The notes under the pieces: generated by a model
Seen by the model: the letters and a program-made list of their open reading frames with translations, nothing else
Database searches by the model: none
What the model was told of the DNA's origin: nothing
Assembly (NCBI RefSeq): GCF_017939745.1
Contig: NZ_JAGKQQ010000001.1
Span: forward strand, 7,827,299-7,891,298
DNA length: 64,000 bases
From: Gemmata palustris
GTDB taxonomy: Bacteria; Planctomycetota; Planctomycetia; Gemmatales; Gemmataceae
Direction of reading: 5' to 3'
In this document: positions 33,096 through 41,807 of the stretch, piece by piece
How positions within the stretch are numbered: the stretch's first letter is position 1
How the letters are laid out: each line of letters opens with the position of its first letter
Program-made: the position numbers and the translations under genes

Positions 33096-33974
33096 ATGGG
33101 TATCAAACAATACAAACCGACTTCCGCGGGCCGTCGCGCCGGGATGGTGTCCGACTTCGCGGACTGCACCAGCCCGAACGAAAACAAGCCCGAGAAGTCG
33201 CTGCTCTCGCCCAAGCCCAAAAAAGGCGGGCGCAACAACCAGGGTATCACCTGCACGCGGTTCCGTGGGGGTGGTCACAAGCAGCGGTACCGCAAGATCG
33301 ACTTCAAGCGGACCCGCGATGAGGTCGCGGCGACGGTTGTTCGCGTCGAGTACGACCCGAACCGCACGAGCCGTATCGCGCTGATCGAATACCCGCGCGA
33401 CGACAAGCACGAGTTCTCTCGGGCCTACATCCTCGCGCCGAACGGTCTGAAGGCCGGCGACAAGGTGATCTCCGGTGCGTCCGAGTTGGTCGAGCCGAAG
33501 CCGGGCAACTGCATGCCGCTGTGGAAGGTGCCGCTGGGCATGACTGTCCACAACATCGAGATGGTACCGGGCAAGGGCGGCCAGATTTGCCGCTCGGCCG
33601 GGTGCGGGGCGGTTCTCACGGCCCGCGAAAAGGACTGGGCGCAGCTCACCATGCCGAGCGGTGAAATCCGCCGCGTGCCGAGCAAGTGCCGCGCGACGAT
33701 CGGCACCGTGTCGAACGCCGAGCACATGAACATCAGCATCGGCAAGGCCGGCCGTATGCGGTGGAAGGGGCGCAAGCCCCACAACCGCGGTACGAGTATG
33801 AACCCGACCGACCACCCGTTGGGCGGTGGTGAGGGGCGGAGCAAGGGTGGGCGTAACCCGGTCTCCCCGACGGGTGTGCCCGCGAAGGGCGGCAAGACCC
33901 GCCACAAGCGGAAGCCCGGTGGCAAGGCGATCATTCGGCGTCGGCCGGCTGGTCCGTTCCAGAACACGGCGTGA
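33096..33974 (+). CDS. rplB: 50S ribosomal protein L2
   Basis: 292 residues (usual about 275). The strongly conserved C-terminus is present: RWKGRKPHNRGTSMNPTDHP, then GGGEGRSKGGRNPVSPTG-type motifs and KTRHKRKPGGKAIIRRR. The N-terminus MGIKQYKPTSAGRRAGMVSD is typical. It is essential at the peptidyl-transferase centre. A 110-bp spacer separates it from rplW. Confidence 0.97.
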   Translation: MGIKQYKPTSAGRRAGMVSDFADCTSPNENKPEKSLLSPKPKKGGRNNQGITCTRFRGGGHKQRYRKIDFKRTRDEVAATVVRVEYDPNRTSRIALIEYPRDDKHEFSRAYILAPNGLKAGDKVISGASELVEPKPGNCMPLWKVPLGMTVHNIEMVPGKGGQICRSAGCGAVLTAREKDWAQLTMPSGEIRRVPSKCRATIGTVSNAEHMNISIGKAGRMRWKGRKPHNRGTSMNPTDHPLGGGEGRSKGGRNPVSPTGVPAKGGKTRHKRKPGGKAIIRRRPAGPFQNTA

Positions 33975-34070
33975 TTTTGCTCACGCTGGTTCGCGGAATG
34001 CGCGCTCGGGATCGACCGGTTGGCGAAAAACAACTGGTCTTCCACACGAGTTGTTCATAGATGTAATGGT

Positions 34071-34100
34071 CCCGGTCCGAGTGAGCCGGGTTTTCGTTTT
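34071..34100 (+). terminator. Possible internal terminator/attenuator between rplB and rpsS
   Basis: CCCGGT and GCCGGG form a 6-bp stem with an 8-base loop, followed by TTTTCGTTTT, 36 bases before rpsS. The stem is short, so any termination would be partial. Confidence 0.4.
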
Positions 34101-34135
34101 GTGCCGGCGATGGATTCCCGAGGCGAGAGCAGAGT

Positions 34136-34423
34136 ATGAGCCGGTCGCTTAAGAAAGGCCCGCACTTCGACCAACGTCTCCTCGACAAGGTCACGAAGCA
34201 GCAGGGTGCGAACAGGGAACCGATCAAGACCTGGGCGCGGGATTGTACGATCCTCCCCGACTTTATCGGCGCGACGTTCCTCGTTCACAACGGCAAGACG
34301 TTCGTGAAGGTGTACTGCACCGAAGACATGGTCGGGCACAAGTTGGGCGAGTTCTCCCCGACGCGGACGTTCAAGGGGCACTCCGGCGGTAAGAAGGCTG
34401 CTCCGGCCCCGGCGGGCAAGTAG
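34136..34423 (+). CDS. rpsS: 30S ribosomal protein S19
   Basis: 95 residues: [39 protein letters not shown] and [20 protein letters not shown] are the diagnostic S19 segments. It forms part of the 30S head with S13. The C-terminus has a short Ala/Pro/Lys tail. Confidence 0.97.
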   Translation: MSRSLKKGPHFDQRLLDKVTKQQGANREPIKTWARDCTILPDFIGATFLVHNGKTFVKVYCTEDMVGHKLGEFSPTRTFKGHSGGKKAAPAPAGK

Positions 34424-34428
34424 TGAAG

Positions 34429-34516
34429 AACGTTCAGTGTTCGGTTCCAGTCGGCCACGCCACCGTGGTGAGACTAATCGGGCACCGCGGGCTGGACGCT
34501 GAAACAGAACACTGAA
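34429..34516. repeat. Spacer inverted repeat between rpsS and rplV
   Basis: TTCAGTGTTC (34433-34442) and GAACACTGAA (34507-34516) are a perfect 10-bp dyad; the ACTGAA word repeats further right. Similar words occur upstream of rpsM. Confidence 0.55.
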
Positions 34517-34530
34517 AACTGAACACTGCT

Positions 34531-34938
34531 ATGGATTACAAAGCACTGCACCGGTTCGCGGACGTCGGCCCCCGGAAGATCCGGCTGTTCGCCGATTTGA
34601 TTCGCGGAAAGAACGTGGACGAGGCGCTGCAGCTCCTGCGGTTCTACCCGAACCGTAGTGCGAAGTTGCTCCTGGCCGTCGTCCAGAGCGCGTACGGTAA
34701 CGCCGACGACCGCGAGTGCCCGGACCCGGACGGCCTGATCGTCTCCGAGTGCCGCGTGGACGGCGCCCCGATGTTCAAGCGGATTCAGCCCCGCGCCCGC
34801 GGGACCGCGTTCCAGATCAAGCGGCGGATGTCGCACATTCACGTGACGCTGTCCGATCCCCCTGAAGAGGCGGGTTCGGTGCCGGCGAGGGGTGAAGTTG
34901 CAGCAGTCGCTGCACCAGAGCCGGCGCCCACCGCGTAA
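34531..34938 (+). CDS. rplV: 50S ribosomal protein L22
   Basis: 135 residues. ADVGPRKIRLFADLIRGKNVDEALQLL and the beta-hairpin RIQPRARGTAFQIKRRMSHIHVTL are typical of L22, whose loop lines the nascent-peptide tunnel. The last 25 residues form an Ala/Pro/Glu-rich tail. The 192-bp spacer after it holds a 9-bp GC hairpin (34961-34983). Confidence 0.96.
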   Translation: MDYKALHRFADVGPRKIRLFADLIRGKNVDEALQLLRFYPNRSAKLLLAVVQSAYGNADDRECPDPDGLIVSECRVDGAPMFKRIQPRARGTAFQIKRRMSHIHVTLSDPPEEAGSVPARGEVAAVAAPEPAPTA

Positions 34939-35130
34939 CGGGTTGCGCGATCGCGGCGCGGGGGCCGGCAGAGGGCCGGCCCCTCACTTGTTTCAACGAA
35001 CGTAGTGAACGATTTAGCCGCGGCGCAACCTTCCGCGACCTCCGAGATTGCAGTGCGACGGTTGCACCATCGCAACGCGAGTGCAATGTGAACGGGGACG
35101 GGAGCGGTACCGAAGCGAGCGAGGATTGAC

Positions 35131-35871
35131 ATGGGCCAGAAAGTTCGACCGACGGGGTTCCGAACCGGCATCATGCGGCCGTGGCGGAGCACGTGGTACG
35201 CCAGCAAGCAAGACTTCGCCGAGCTCCTGTTGGAAGACGTCGCGATCCGGGCGTTCATCCAGAAGTTCCTTACGAACAAGAAGGACCGCAAGGAGCAGCG
35301 GCCCGCGATCGCCGACATCCGAATTGAACGCACCCGCGAGCGCGTGACGGTCGTCGTCACCAGCAGCCGCGTCGGGGCGATCATCGGGAAAAAGGGCGAG
35401 AAAATCGACAAGCTCACGAAGGCGCTGGAGAAGTTGACCCGCCGGCACATCGAGGTGAAGACCGTCGAAGTGACCCGGCCGGAGATCGACGCCCAGCTCA
35501 TCGCTGAGGACATTGCGGAGCAGCTCGAAAAGCGGGCCAGCTTCCGCCGCACGATGAAGCAGGCCATGCAGCGGGCGATGGAGGGCGGCGCGAAGGGCGT
35601 CAAGCTCCAGCTCTCGGGCCGGCTCGGTGGTGCGGAAATGGCCCGGTGCGAAAAGGGGATGGAAGGGTCCATCCCGCTTTCGACGCTCCGTTGCAAGGTC
35701 GAGTACGGCTTCGCCGAAGCGACCACGCCGCAGGGCAACATCGGGATCAAGGCCTGGGTGAACCAGGGCGACTACTTGACGGGCGACATCGCCGACACGA
35801 CCGACGCCCAGGCGGGACAGGCCCAGAAGCGGCGCCCCCGGCGCGGCGGCTCGGGTCCGCGGAACGGCTGA
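35131..35871 (+). CDS. rpsC: 30S ribosomal protein S3
   Basis: 246 residues. MGQKVRPTGFRTGIMRPWRS, the KH domain with VGAIIGKKGEKIDKL, and GAEMARCEKGMEGSIPLSTL with the C-terminal GIKAWV are diagnostic. S3 lines the mRNA entry channel. The C-terminus is Arg-rich. Confidence 0.97.
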   Translation: MGQKVRPTGFRTGIMRPWRSTWYASKQDFAELLLEDVAIRAFIQKFLTNKKDRKEQRPAIADIRIERTRERVTVVVTSSRVGAIIGKKGEKIDKLTKALEKLTRRHIEVKTVEVTRPEIDAQLIAEDIAEQLEKRASFRRTMKQAMQRAMEGGAKGVKLQLSGRLGGAEMARCEKGMEGSIPLSTLRCKVEYGFAEATTPQGNIGIKAWVNQGDYLTGDIADTTDAQAGQAQKRRPRRGGSGPRNG

Positions 35872-35916
35872 GCGGGCGATCAGACTTCAGAGACCATCTG
35901 ACGGGAGACAGGGCCG

Positions 35917-36375
35917 ATGCCACAGATGCCCAAACGGGTCAAGTTTCGCAAGGCGCAGCGCGGCGTTGTCCGCGCCCGGACGACCCGGCGCAAGTACAAC
36001 GGCCCGATCAAGGGTAACGCGCACCGCGGCAACTACGTGGCCTACGGCGACTACGGGCTGCAGACGCTCGAGGGCGGCTGGTTGTCGGCCGAGTGCATCG
36101 AGAGCGGCCGCGTCACGATGACGCGGTTCGTCTCGGGCGAGGGCCGGTACTACATCCGCGTGTTCCCGCACAAGCCCGTGACCTCCATTCCCGCCGAAAC
36201 GCGAATGGGTAAGGGCAAGGGCGAGCCGGAATACTGGGCCGCCGTTGTGCGGCCCGGCCAGATCCTCTTCGAGATCGGTGGGATCCCGGAGAGCACGGCC
36301 AAGGACTGCTTGGCCCGTGTTGCGTACAAGATGCCGTTCAAGTGCCGGTTCGTTGCCCGGCGCCCCAACGTCTAA
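35917..36375 (+). CDS. rplP: 50S ribosomal protein L16
   Basis: 152 residues: MPQMPKRVKFRKAQRGVVRA, IESGRVTMTRFVSGEGRYYI and PHKPVTSIPAETRMGKGKG are the L16 signatures. It contacts tRNA at the A site. A 46-bp spacer follows rpsC. Confidence 0.97.
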   Translation: MPQMPKRVKFRKAQRGVVRARTTRRKYNGPIKGNAHRGNYVAYGDYGLQTLEGGWLSAECIESGRVTMTRFVSGEGRYYIRVFPHKPVTSIPAETRMGKGKGEPEYWAAVVRPGQILFEIGGIPESTAKDCLARVAYKMPFKCRFVARRPNV

Positions 36376-36380
36376 GATTT

Positions 36381-36464
36381 GAGTGATGAGTAACGAGTTC
36401 TGAGTGATGAGTAGAAGATCGAGTGGTGTTAAGCCATCACTCATCACTCATCACTCATCACTCC
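36381..36464. repeat. AGTGATGAG/CTCATCACT dyad between rplP and rpmC
   Basis: The left arm (36381-36414) holds two AGTGATGAGT words; the right arm (36435-36464) holds four CATCACT words. The result is a dyad made of short tandem words that can pair in several registers. Confidence 0.75.
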
Positions 36465-36474
36465 AGGTGAGAAG

Positions 36475-36942
36475 ATGCCGAACCGCATGAAAGAGTTCCG
36501 GGGAATGAGCGACGAGCAATTGTCGCTCGCCCTCAAGGACACCGAAAAGCACCTGTTCCAGCTCCGGTTCCAGTCGGCGACCGACCGGCTCGAGACGCCG
36601 TCGGAGATCCGCAAGGCGCGGCGCGACATCGCTCGCATCCGCACCCTGCAGCGGGAAAAGGAACTGGGCAAGCTCGGCGGGCTCTCGACCGAGCAGCTCG
36701 GCACCCGCATCGCGTCCCTTCAGGCGAAGGAAGACGCGAGCCTGCCCGGTAAGCGCACCGCGCACCGCCAGGGCGCTCGCCTGAAGCGGTTCTATGTGGC
36801 GAAGGGCGGGACGCTCCCGATCGCTCCGCCGCCCGCGCCCGCAGCACCGGCCCCTAAAGCCGACGCGAAGAAGCCGGAAACCAAGAGCGACGCAAAGAAG
36901 CCCGACGCCAAGAAGAGCGCGCCGAAGGGGAGTGGTAAGTAA
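36475..36942 (+). CDS. rpmC: 50S ribosomal protein L29 with a long C-terminal extension
   Basis: 155 residues against the usual ~65. Residues 1-62 are a normal L29 (MPNRMKEFRGMSDEQLSLAL, FQLRFQSATDRLETPSEIRK, RRDIARIRTLQREKE). About 90 extra residues follow: a basic helical stretch (SLQAKEDASLPGKRTAHRQ) and a Pro/Ala/Lys tail (KADAKKPETKSDAKKPDAKK). The stop overlaps the start of rpsQ (TAATGG). Confidence 0.92.
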   Translation: MPNRMKEFRGMSDEQLSLALKDTEKHLFQLRFQSATDRLETPSEIRKARRDIARIRTLQREKELGKLGGLSTEQLGTRIASLQAKEDASLPGKRTAHRQGARLKRFYVAKGGTLPIAPPPAPAAPAPKADAKKPETKSDAKKPDAKKSAPKGSGK

Positions 36943-37304
36943 TGGCGGACACCAGCACACCGGCCGCGGCCGAGAAGACCACGAGCCGGCGAGTTCTCGA
37001 GGGCGTTGTGACCCGCGACAAGACGGCCAAGACCCGCCGCGTCGAGGTCGAGCGCCTGGTCCGGCACCCGAAGTACGGCAAGTTCGTTAAGCGCCGGACG
37101 GTGTGTTACGTTCACGATGAGGCGAACGAGTCGCACCTCGGCGACACGGTCGAGATCATCGAGAGCCGCCCGCTGTCTAAGACCAAGCGATGGAACTTGG
37201 TGAAGGTCGTGAAGCGGGCGCCGAGCCGCACGCTCTCGAACCTCGAAGGCGCCGTCGCCGGCAGCGACGCCGCGGCCCCGGCCAAGACCGAAGAGAAGAA
37301 ATAG
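36942..37304 (+). CDS. rpsQ: 30S ribosomal protein S17
   Basis: 120 residues (usual ~85). The core EGVVTRDKTAKTRRVEVERL, HPKYGKFVKRRTVCYVHDE and ESRPLSKTKRWNLVKVV is typical. Short Ala/Thr/Lys-rich extensions occur at both ends. Translation is probably coupled to rpmC through the one-base overlap. Confidence 0.95.
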   Translation: MADTSTPAAAEKTTSRRVLEGVVTRDKTAKTRRVEVERLVRHPKYGKFVKRRTVCYVHDEANESHLGDTVEIIESRPLSKTKRWNLVKVVKRAPSRTLSNLEGAVAGSDAAAPAKTEEKK

Positions 37305-37310
37305 ATTTTG

Positions 37311-37394
37311 TGATTTCAGGTTTGTGATTTCCGATTTGAGGTTGCCGCCAAACGGGTCGGCCAATCACTAATCATGAATCTGCAATCTGAAATC
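37311..37394. repeat. TGATTTC/GAAATC-type dyad between rpsQ and rplN
   Basis: The left part TGATTTCAGGTTTGTGATTT and the right part AATCTGCAATCTGAAATC (to 37394) are imperfect complements. The element at 42356-42462 uses the same words. Confidence 0.65.
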
Positions 37395-37409
37395 CCGTGA
37401 GGGATACAA

Positions 37410-37775
37410 ATGATCCAGATGTATACCTACCTCGATGTGGCCGACAACACCGGGGCTAAGGAAGTGATGTGTATCCAGGTGCTCGGCGGCAGCAAGCGCC
37501 GGGTCGCGTACCTGGGCGACATCATCCGCGCGAGCGTGAAGAAGGCCCTGCCCGGCGGCGACGTCAAGCAGGGCGACGTGGTCAAAGGGGTCGTGGTCCG
37601 CACCCGCGTCGCCACCCGGCGCGAGGACGGCAGCTACGTCCGCTTCGACCGCAACGCGCTGGTGCTGCTCGACAACGACAACAACCCGCGCGGAACTCGT
37701 ATCTTCGGTGCGGTTCCCCGTGAACTGCGGGCGAAGTTTAATAAGATTCTCAGCCTCGCCGCTGAGGTGGTGTGA
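37410..37775 (+). CDS. rplN: 50S ribosomal protein L14
   Basis: 121 residues: [42 protein letters not shown] core and [23 protein letters not shown] are diagnostic. Normal length. Confidence 0.97.
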   Translation: MIQMYTYLDVADNTGAKEVMCIQVLGGSKRRVAYLGDIIRASVKKALPGGDVKQGDVVKGVVVRTRVATRREDGSYVRFDRNALVLLDNDNNPRGTRIFGAVPRELRAKFNKILSLAAEVV

Positions 37776-37778
37776 CGG

Positions 37779-37870
37779 GTCATTAGTCACTGGTCTCGGT
37801 CATCGGTCCTTAGTACCACTCGCGTTCGGCTAATCGCCCGCGAACTCACTAACGACCCGTGACTAATGAC
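37779..37870. repeat. GTCATTAGTCAC dyad between rplN and rplX
   Basis: GTCATTAGTCAC (37779-37790) and GTGACTAATGAC (37859-37870) are a perfect 12-bp inverted pair at the ends of the spacer. Shorter related words lie inside. Confidence 0.75.
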
Positions 37871-37884
37871 GAAGGGTGCTCGAA

Positions 37885-38226
37885 ATGTTCATCTGCAAGA
37901 ACGACGTGGTTCAGGTGATCGCCGGGGACGACAAGGGCGCCCGCGGGAAGGTGCTGCGAGTCATTCGCGCGGAAGGCAAGCTCGTCGTCGAGGGCGTGAA
38001 CCGCGTGTACCGGCACTTGAAGCCGTCGCGCCGGAACCCGCAGGGCGGTCGGCTCTCGAAGGAGATGCCGGTCGACGCCTCGAACGTCATGCTGATCGAC
38101 CCGGTCCAGGGCGTCCCGACCCGCGTCGGCGTCCGGTCCCTGCCGGACGGCAGCAAAGAGCTTTTCGCCAAGAAGAGCGGCACGCGGCTCCGCGTGCTCA
38201 AGAAGGCGAAAGTCGCAAAGAACTAA
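37885..38226 (+). CDS. rplX: 50S ribosomal protein L24
   Basis: 113 residues. The KOW motif DVVQVIAGDDKGARGKVLRV and RVYRHLKPSRRNPQGGRLSKE identify L24, an early assembly protein. The ATG at 37885 follows GAAGGGTGCTCGAA; a GTG nine bases upstream is the alternative. Confidence 0.96.
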   Translation: MFICKNDVVQVIAGDDKGARGKVLRVIRAEGKLVVEGVNRVYRHLKPSRRNPQGGRLSKEMPVDASNVMLIDPVQGVPTRVGVRSLPDGSKELFAKKSGTRLRVLKKAKVAKN

Positions 38227-38347
38227 ATATTAGGGCGGGTCGGTTCTGCACGGCAGATAGTCGACCCGCTATTAATTGACGGCACTTAGGCCCGTACCGG
38301 ACCCGTTATTGTGGGTCCGCCATAGGCCGCACGAGGTAGCTCCTGAT

Positions 38348-38917
38348 ATGGCCGCTGTTACCACCGCTCCCCCGCGTCTCCTGGAAAAGTACAACCAAGA
38401 GATCGTCGAAACTCTCGGTAAGAAGTTCGGGCGCACCAACCGCTTGAGCCTGCCGAAACTCTCGAAAATCGTTCTGAATATGGGCGTCGGCAAGGCGCTG
38501 CAAGACAAAGAGCGGATGAAGATCGCGGCGGAGCAACTCGGCCTCATCGCCGGTCAGCGCGCTCAGATCACCAAAGCCCGCGTCGCGGTCAGCGGCTTCC
38601 GCCTCCGCGAAGGGTACGAGATCGGCTGCCGCGTGACGCTCCGCGGTAAGCGGATGTACGAATTCCTCGACCGCCTCGTCAACCTCGCTCTGCCGCGTAT
38701 CCGCGACTTCCGCGGGATCAACCCGAAGAGCTTCGACGGCAACGGCAACTACAGCATGGGGCTGACCGAACAACTGGTCTTCCCCGAAATCGACCCGGAC
38801 AAGGTGTCGTTCACGCAGGGCATGGACATCACCTTCGTCACGACGACCCGGAACGACGACGAGGCCCGCGAACTCCTTCGCGCCTTCGGGATGCCGTTCC
38901 GAGAAGATGCCAAATAA
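38348..38917 (+). CDS. rplE: 50S ribosomal protein L5
   Basis: 189 residues. LPKLSKIVLNMGVGKALQDK, RVTLRGKRMYEFLDRLVNLALPRIRDFRG and NYSMGLTEQLVFPEI are the L5 signatures; it binds 5S rRNA. The ATG at 38348 follows GAGGTAGCTCC; the frame extends upstream without a good start. Confidence 0.97.
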   Translation: MAAVTTAPPRLLEKYNQEIVETLGKKFGRTNRLSLPKLSKIVLNMGVGKALQDKERMKIAAEQLGLIAGQRAQITKARVAVSGFRLREGYEIGCRVTLRGKRMYEFLDRLVNLALPRIRDFRGINPKSFDGNGNYSMGLTEQLVFPEIDPDKVSFTQGMDITFVTTTRNDDEARELLRAFGMPFREDAK

Positions 38918-39071
38918 GTTCGCCGCCCTTTGGTCGAAAGACCGGGGCACGTTAGTCGACTCCTCCCGGTCGCTCGACTGGGAATGAGTCCCAAGATAGT
39001 GGAACGGCCGGCTCCCTCGAAGTGTGTCGCTTCGAGTCCGAGTCGGAACGCCGCACCGAGACCCCCACGCG

Positions 39072-39332
39072 ATGTCAACCAACGCGAAAGAAGCGACGTA
39101 CCGCCGCCAACTAGTGGCGGTTGCGAAGCACAAGGCCGAGCTGAAGAAGCCGGTCGATCAGCAGATCGCGACGAACATTCTGCCCGGGCGCACGCTCGTG
39201 AAGATCGTCCGCCGGTGCCAGCTCTGTGGGCGCTCCCGCGCGGTGTACCGCAAGTTCGGCTGCTGCCGCATTTGCTTCCGTAAACTTGCCAGCGACGGGC
39301 TCATCCCCGGCGTGCGCAAGGCGTCCTGGTAA
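39072..39332 (+). CDS. rpsN: 30S ribosomal protein S14
   Basis: 86 residues. It keeps the zinc pattern C-x2-C...C-x2-C ([23 protein letters not shown]), so it is a zinc-binding S14, although longer than the classical 61-residue zinc form. The C-terminus [10 protein letters not shown] is diagnostic. A 154-bp spacer separates it from rplE. Confidence 0.95.
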   Translation: MSTNAKEATYRRQLVAVAKHKAELKKPVDQQIATNILPGRTLVKIVRRCQLCGRSRAVYRKFGCCRICFRKLASDGLIPGVRKASW

Positions 39333-39356
39333 CCACGAACGGGGAGGATTTGAACC

Positions 39357-39815
39357 ATGATGACCGACCCGATCGCGGACATGCTGACGCGCATCCGCAA
39401 CGCGAACAACATCGAGCGCCCGCTCGTCGAAATGCCGGCCACCAAACTCAAGGTCGCCGTGGCGAAGGTGCTGCTCGAAGAGGGTTTCATCCTCGGCTAC
39501 CGCACCGGGACGTACACCGAAACCCAGATCGACGGTGGCGGTAAGCAGAAAGACTTCCAGGAAGTCGATCAGCTCGGCGCGCCGCACGTTGTCCTGCAGG
39601 TGTTCTTGAAGTACGGCCCGGATGGTGAACGGGTCATCCGCCACATCGGGCGGTATTCCAAGCCCGGGCGCCGCGTGTACCAGGGCTACAAGGACGTGAA
39701 GCGCGTTCTCGACGGCTTGGGTATCGCCATCCTGTCGACGAGCCGCGGTGTAATGTCCGACCGCCAGGCGAAGAAGGCCAAAGTCGGCGGCGAAGTGCTC
39801 TGCACCGTTTGGTGA
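39357..39815 (+). CDS. rpsH: 30S ribosomal protein S8
   Basis: 152 residues. DPIADMLTRIRNANNIERPL, YSKPGRRVYQGYKDVKRVLDG and the C-terminal AILSTSRGVMSDRQAKK are diagnostic. A middle insertion (TGTYTETQIDGGGKQKDFQE) makes it slightly longer than usual. The start follows GGGGAGGATTTGAACC. Confidence 0.96.
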   Translation: MMTDPIADMLTRIRNANNIERPLVEMPATKLKVAVAKVLLEEGFILGYRTGTYTETQIDGGGKQKDFQEVDQLGAPHVVLQVFLKYGPDGERVIRHIGRYSKPGRRVYQGYKDVKRVLDGLGIAILSTSRGVMSDRQAKKAKVGGEVLCTVW

Positions 39816-39947
39816 TCCGCCGGTTTGAGTTGGTACTGAGTTGGAAGTTTAGTGGGTGTGTATGTGGTCGGCTGGTGCCGATCGCTCACCCAAGCGAATT
39901 GGGCCCCGATCTGGACCTTGCGTCCAGCGAAGCCAGAGGAGAGGCAA

Positions 39948-40493
39948 ATGTCACGTATCGGAAAGCAGCCGATTGTCATCCCCGCGGGGGTGAAGGTCGC
40001 GGTCGCGGGCGGCAACGTGAAGGTCGAGGGGCCGAAGGGCAAGCTCGAAATCACCGCGCACCCGAACATGAAGGTCGAGTCCGACGGGAAGGCGATCAAG
40101 GTCACCCGCCCGGACGACGTGCGCCAGAACCGGGCGCTGCACGGACTCACCCGTGCGCTCATCAATAACATGGTGGTGGGCGTCACGAAGGGCTACGAAA
40201 AGAAGCTCAAGATCGAGGGCGTCGGCTTCCAGGTCGCGGCCAAGGGAAAGGGCGTCGAGTTGACGGTCGGGTTCGCGAACCGGATCGTTCACAACCCGCC
40301 CGAGGGGATCACGGTCGCGGTGCCCGATCCCACGACGATCGTGGTGAGCGGCGCGGACAAGCAGAAGGTCGGCCAGTTCGCCGCCGAGATCCGCGCGAGC
40401 CGCAAACCGGAGCCGTACAAGGGCAAGGGCGTTCGCTACGAGAACGAAGTCGTCCGCCGCAAGGAAGGGAAGTCGTTCGCTGCGGGCAAGTAG
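39948..40493 (+). CDS. rplF: 50S ribosomal protein L6
   Basis: 181 residues: MSRIGKQPIVIPAGVKVAVA, KGYEKKLKIEGVGFQVAAKG and RKPEPYKGKGVRYENEVVRRK are L6 signatures. The ATG at 39948 follows AGAGGAGAGGCAA; the longer frame upstream is not used. Confidence 0.97.
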   Translation: MSRIGKQPIVIPAGVKVAVAGGNVKVEGPKGKLEITAHPNMKVESDGKAIKVTRPDDVRQNRALHGLTRALINNMVVGVTKGYEKKLKIEGVGFQVAAKGKGVELTVGFANRIVHNPPEGITVAVPDPTTIVVSGADKQKVGQFAAEIRASRKPEPYKGKGVRYENEVVRRKEGKSFAAGK

Positions 40494-40609
40494 TCATTGG
40501 TCCTTCAATCTTTGGTCGCTGGTTTTTCGCACTCTGTTGCCGTGCTTACGGGCACCGAGCGCGAGGCGGGAACCGGCGGCCGGCGATGAGTGACAAATGA
40601 CCAATGACT
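40492..40609. repeat. AGTCATTGGTC dyad between rplF and rplR
   Basis: AGTCATTGGTC (40492-40502) and GACCAATGACT (40599-40609) are a perfect 11-bp inverted pair bracketing the whole spacer. The left copy begins inside the rplF stop region. Confidence 0.7.
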
Positions 40610-40623
40610 AAGGACATAACACA

Positions 40624-41145
40624 ATGAACGCACAAAAACACAAGTTGAAGCGGGCGGAGCGGCGGCGCTACCGCGTGCGCAAGATCATCTACGGCACGCC
40701 CGCCAAGCCGCGGCTCAGCGTGAACCGCAGTAACCTGCACATCTCCGCGCAGTTGATCGACGACCTCAACGGCGTCACGCTCGCTGCCGCGACGAGTCAG
40801 GGCAAGGCTTCGGGCCTCAAGCACGGCGGTAACGTGAAAGCGGCTGCCGAAGTCGGCAAGAAGCTCGCGGAAGCGGCCAAGGCCAAGGGCATCACGGTCG
40901 CCTCGTTCGACCGCGGCGCGTTCCGCTTCCACGGGCGCATCGCGGCCCTCGCGGTCGCGGCCACCGAAGCGGGCTTGGTCTGCACCGACCTCGAGTCGAT
41001 GAAAGCGAAACTCGCGCCGAAGGCCGCGAGCGAAGCTCCCGCCGACAAGAAGGCCGATAAGCCCAAGGACGCCAAGCCCAAGGGCGAAGGTAAGCCGAAG
41101 GGCGAGTTCGCCATGAAGAAGAAGTCGGAAGGCGATAAGAAGTAG
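40624..41145 (+). CDS. rplR: 50S ribosomal protein L18 with a Lys/Ala/Pro tail
   Basis: 173 residues against the usual ~120. The N-terminus KLKRAERRRYRVRKIIYGTP, RLSVNRSNLHISAQLIDD and DRGAFRFHGRIAALAVAA are typical L18 (5S rRNA binding). About 50 extra residues follow, rich in Lys/Ala/Pro (DKKADKPKDAKPKGEGKPKG), similar in style to the L29 tail. Confidence 0.94.
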   Translation: MNAQKHKLKRAERRRYRVRKIIYGTPAKPRLSVNRSNLHISAQLIDDLNGVTLAAATSQGKASGLKHGGNVKAAAEVGKKLAEAAKAKGITVASFDRGAFRFHGRIAALAVAATEAGLVCTDLESMKAKLAPKAASEAPADKKADKPKDAKPKGEGKPKGEFAMKKKSEGDKK

Positions 41146-41291
41146 AGAGGCGTTGAGGAGCGGGGTGCGGGGCCGGCGGGTAAAAGCCGCTCTCCTCGAA
41201 CCCCGGTCTTCCGAATCACTGCTCGCAAGACGAATTACACCAGCGATATTTCAGGCGGGGGATGTCCCGTCCTCCCAAGAGGGTTGATTAA

Positions 41292-41807
41292 ATGGCGCGT
41301 GAGCGACGAGACAGGGGCGACGGCGACTCGCGCGACAACGCGCTGGTCGATTTCGTCGTGAAAATCCGACGGTCCGCCTGCGTTGTCAAGGGCGGTCGGC
41401 GGTTCAGCTTCAACGCCCTCGTGGTCGTCGGCGACCGGCGGGGCAAGGTGTCTTACGGGTACGGCAAGGCCAACGAAGTGCCGCCGGCCGTCGAGAAGGC
41501 CATCAAGGAGGGCGAGGGCAACGTCCAGCGCTCCAAGAAGGTCGCCGTCCGCGGCAGCACGATCCCGCATCGCGTGATCGGCAAGTACGGCGCGAGCAAG
41601 GTGATCCTCGTGCCCGCCGGCCCCGGTACCGGTGTGAAGGCCGGCCCCGGCGTCCGCGAGGTGCTGCAGGCGTGCGGCATCACGAACATTCTCACCAAGG
41701 TTCACGGCAGCACGAACCCGCTGAACCTGGTTAAGGCCACGCTCGACGGGTTGGCGCAACTTCGCACGAAGGAAGACGTCGCCCAACTCCGGGGGGTGCA
41801 ACTCTAA
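41292..41807 (+). CDS. rpsE: 30S ribosomal protein S5
   Basis: 171 residues: DFVVKIRRSACVVKGGRRFS, VVGDRRGKVSYGYGKANEVP and GASKVILVPAGPGTGVKAG are S5 signatures. It is followed directly by rplO with start/stop overlap (TAATGG). The L30 gene often found between them is absent. Confidence 0.97.
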   Translation: MARERRDRGDGDSRDNALVDFVVKIRRSACVVKGGRRFSFNALVVVGDRRGKVSYGYGKANEVPPAVEKAIKEGEGNVQRSKKVAVRGSTIPHRVIGKYGASKVILVPAGPGTGVKAGPGVREVLQACGITNILTKVHGSTNPLNLVKATLDGLAQLRTKEDVAQLRGVQL

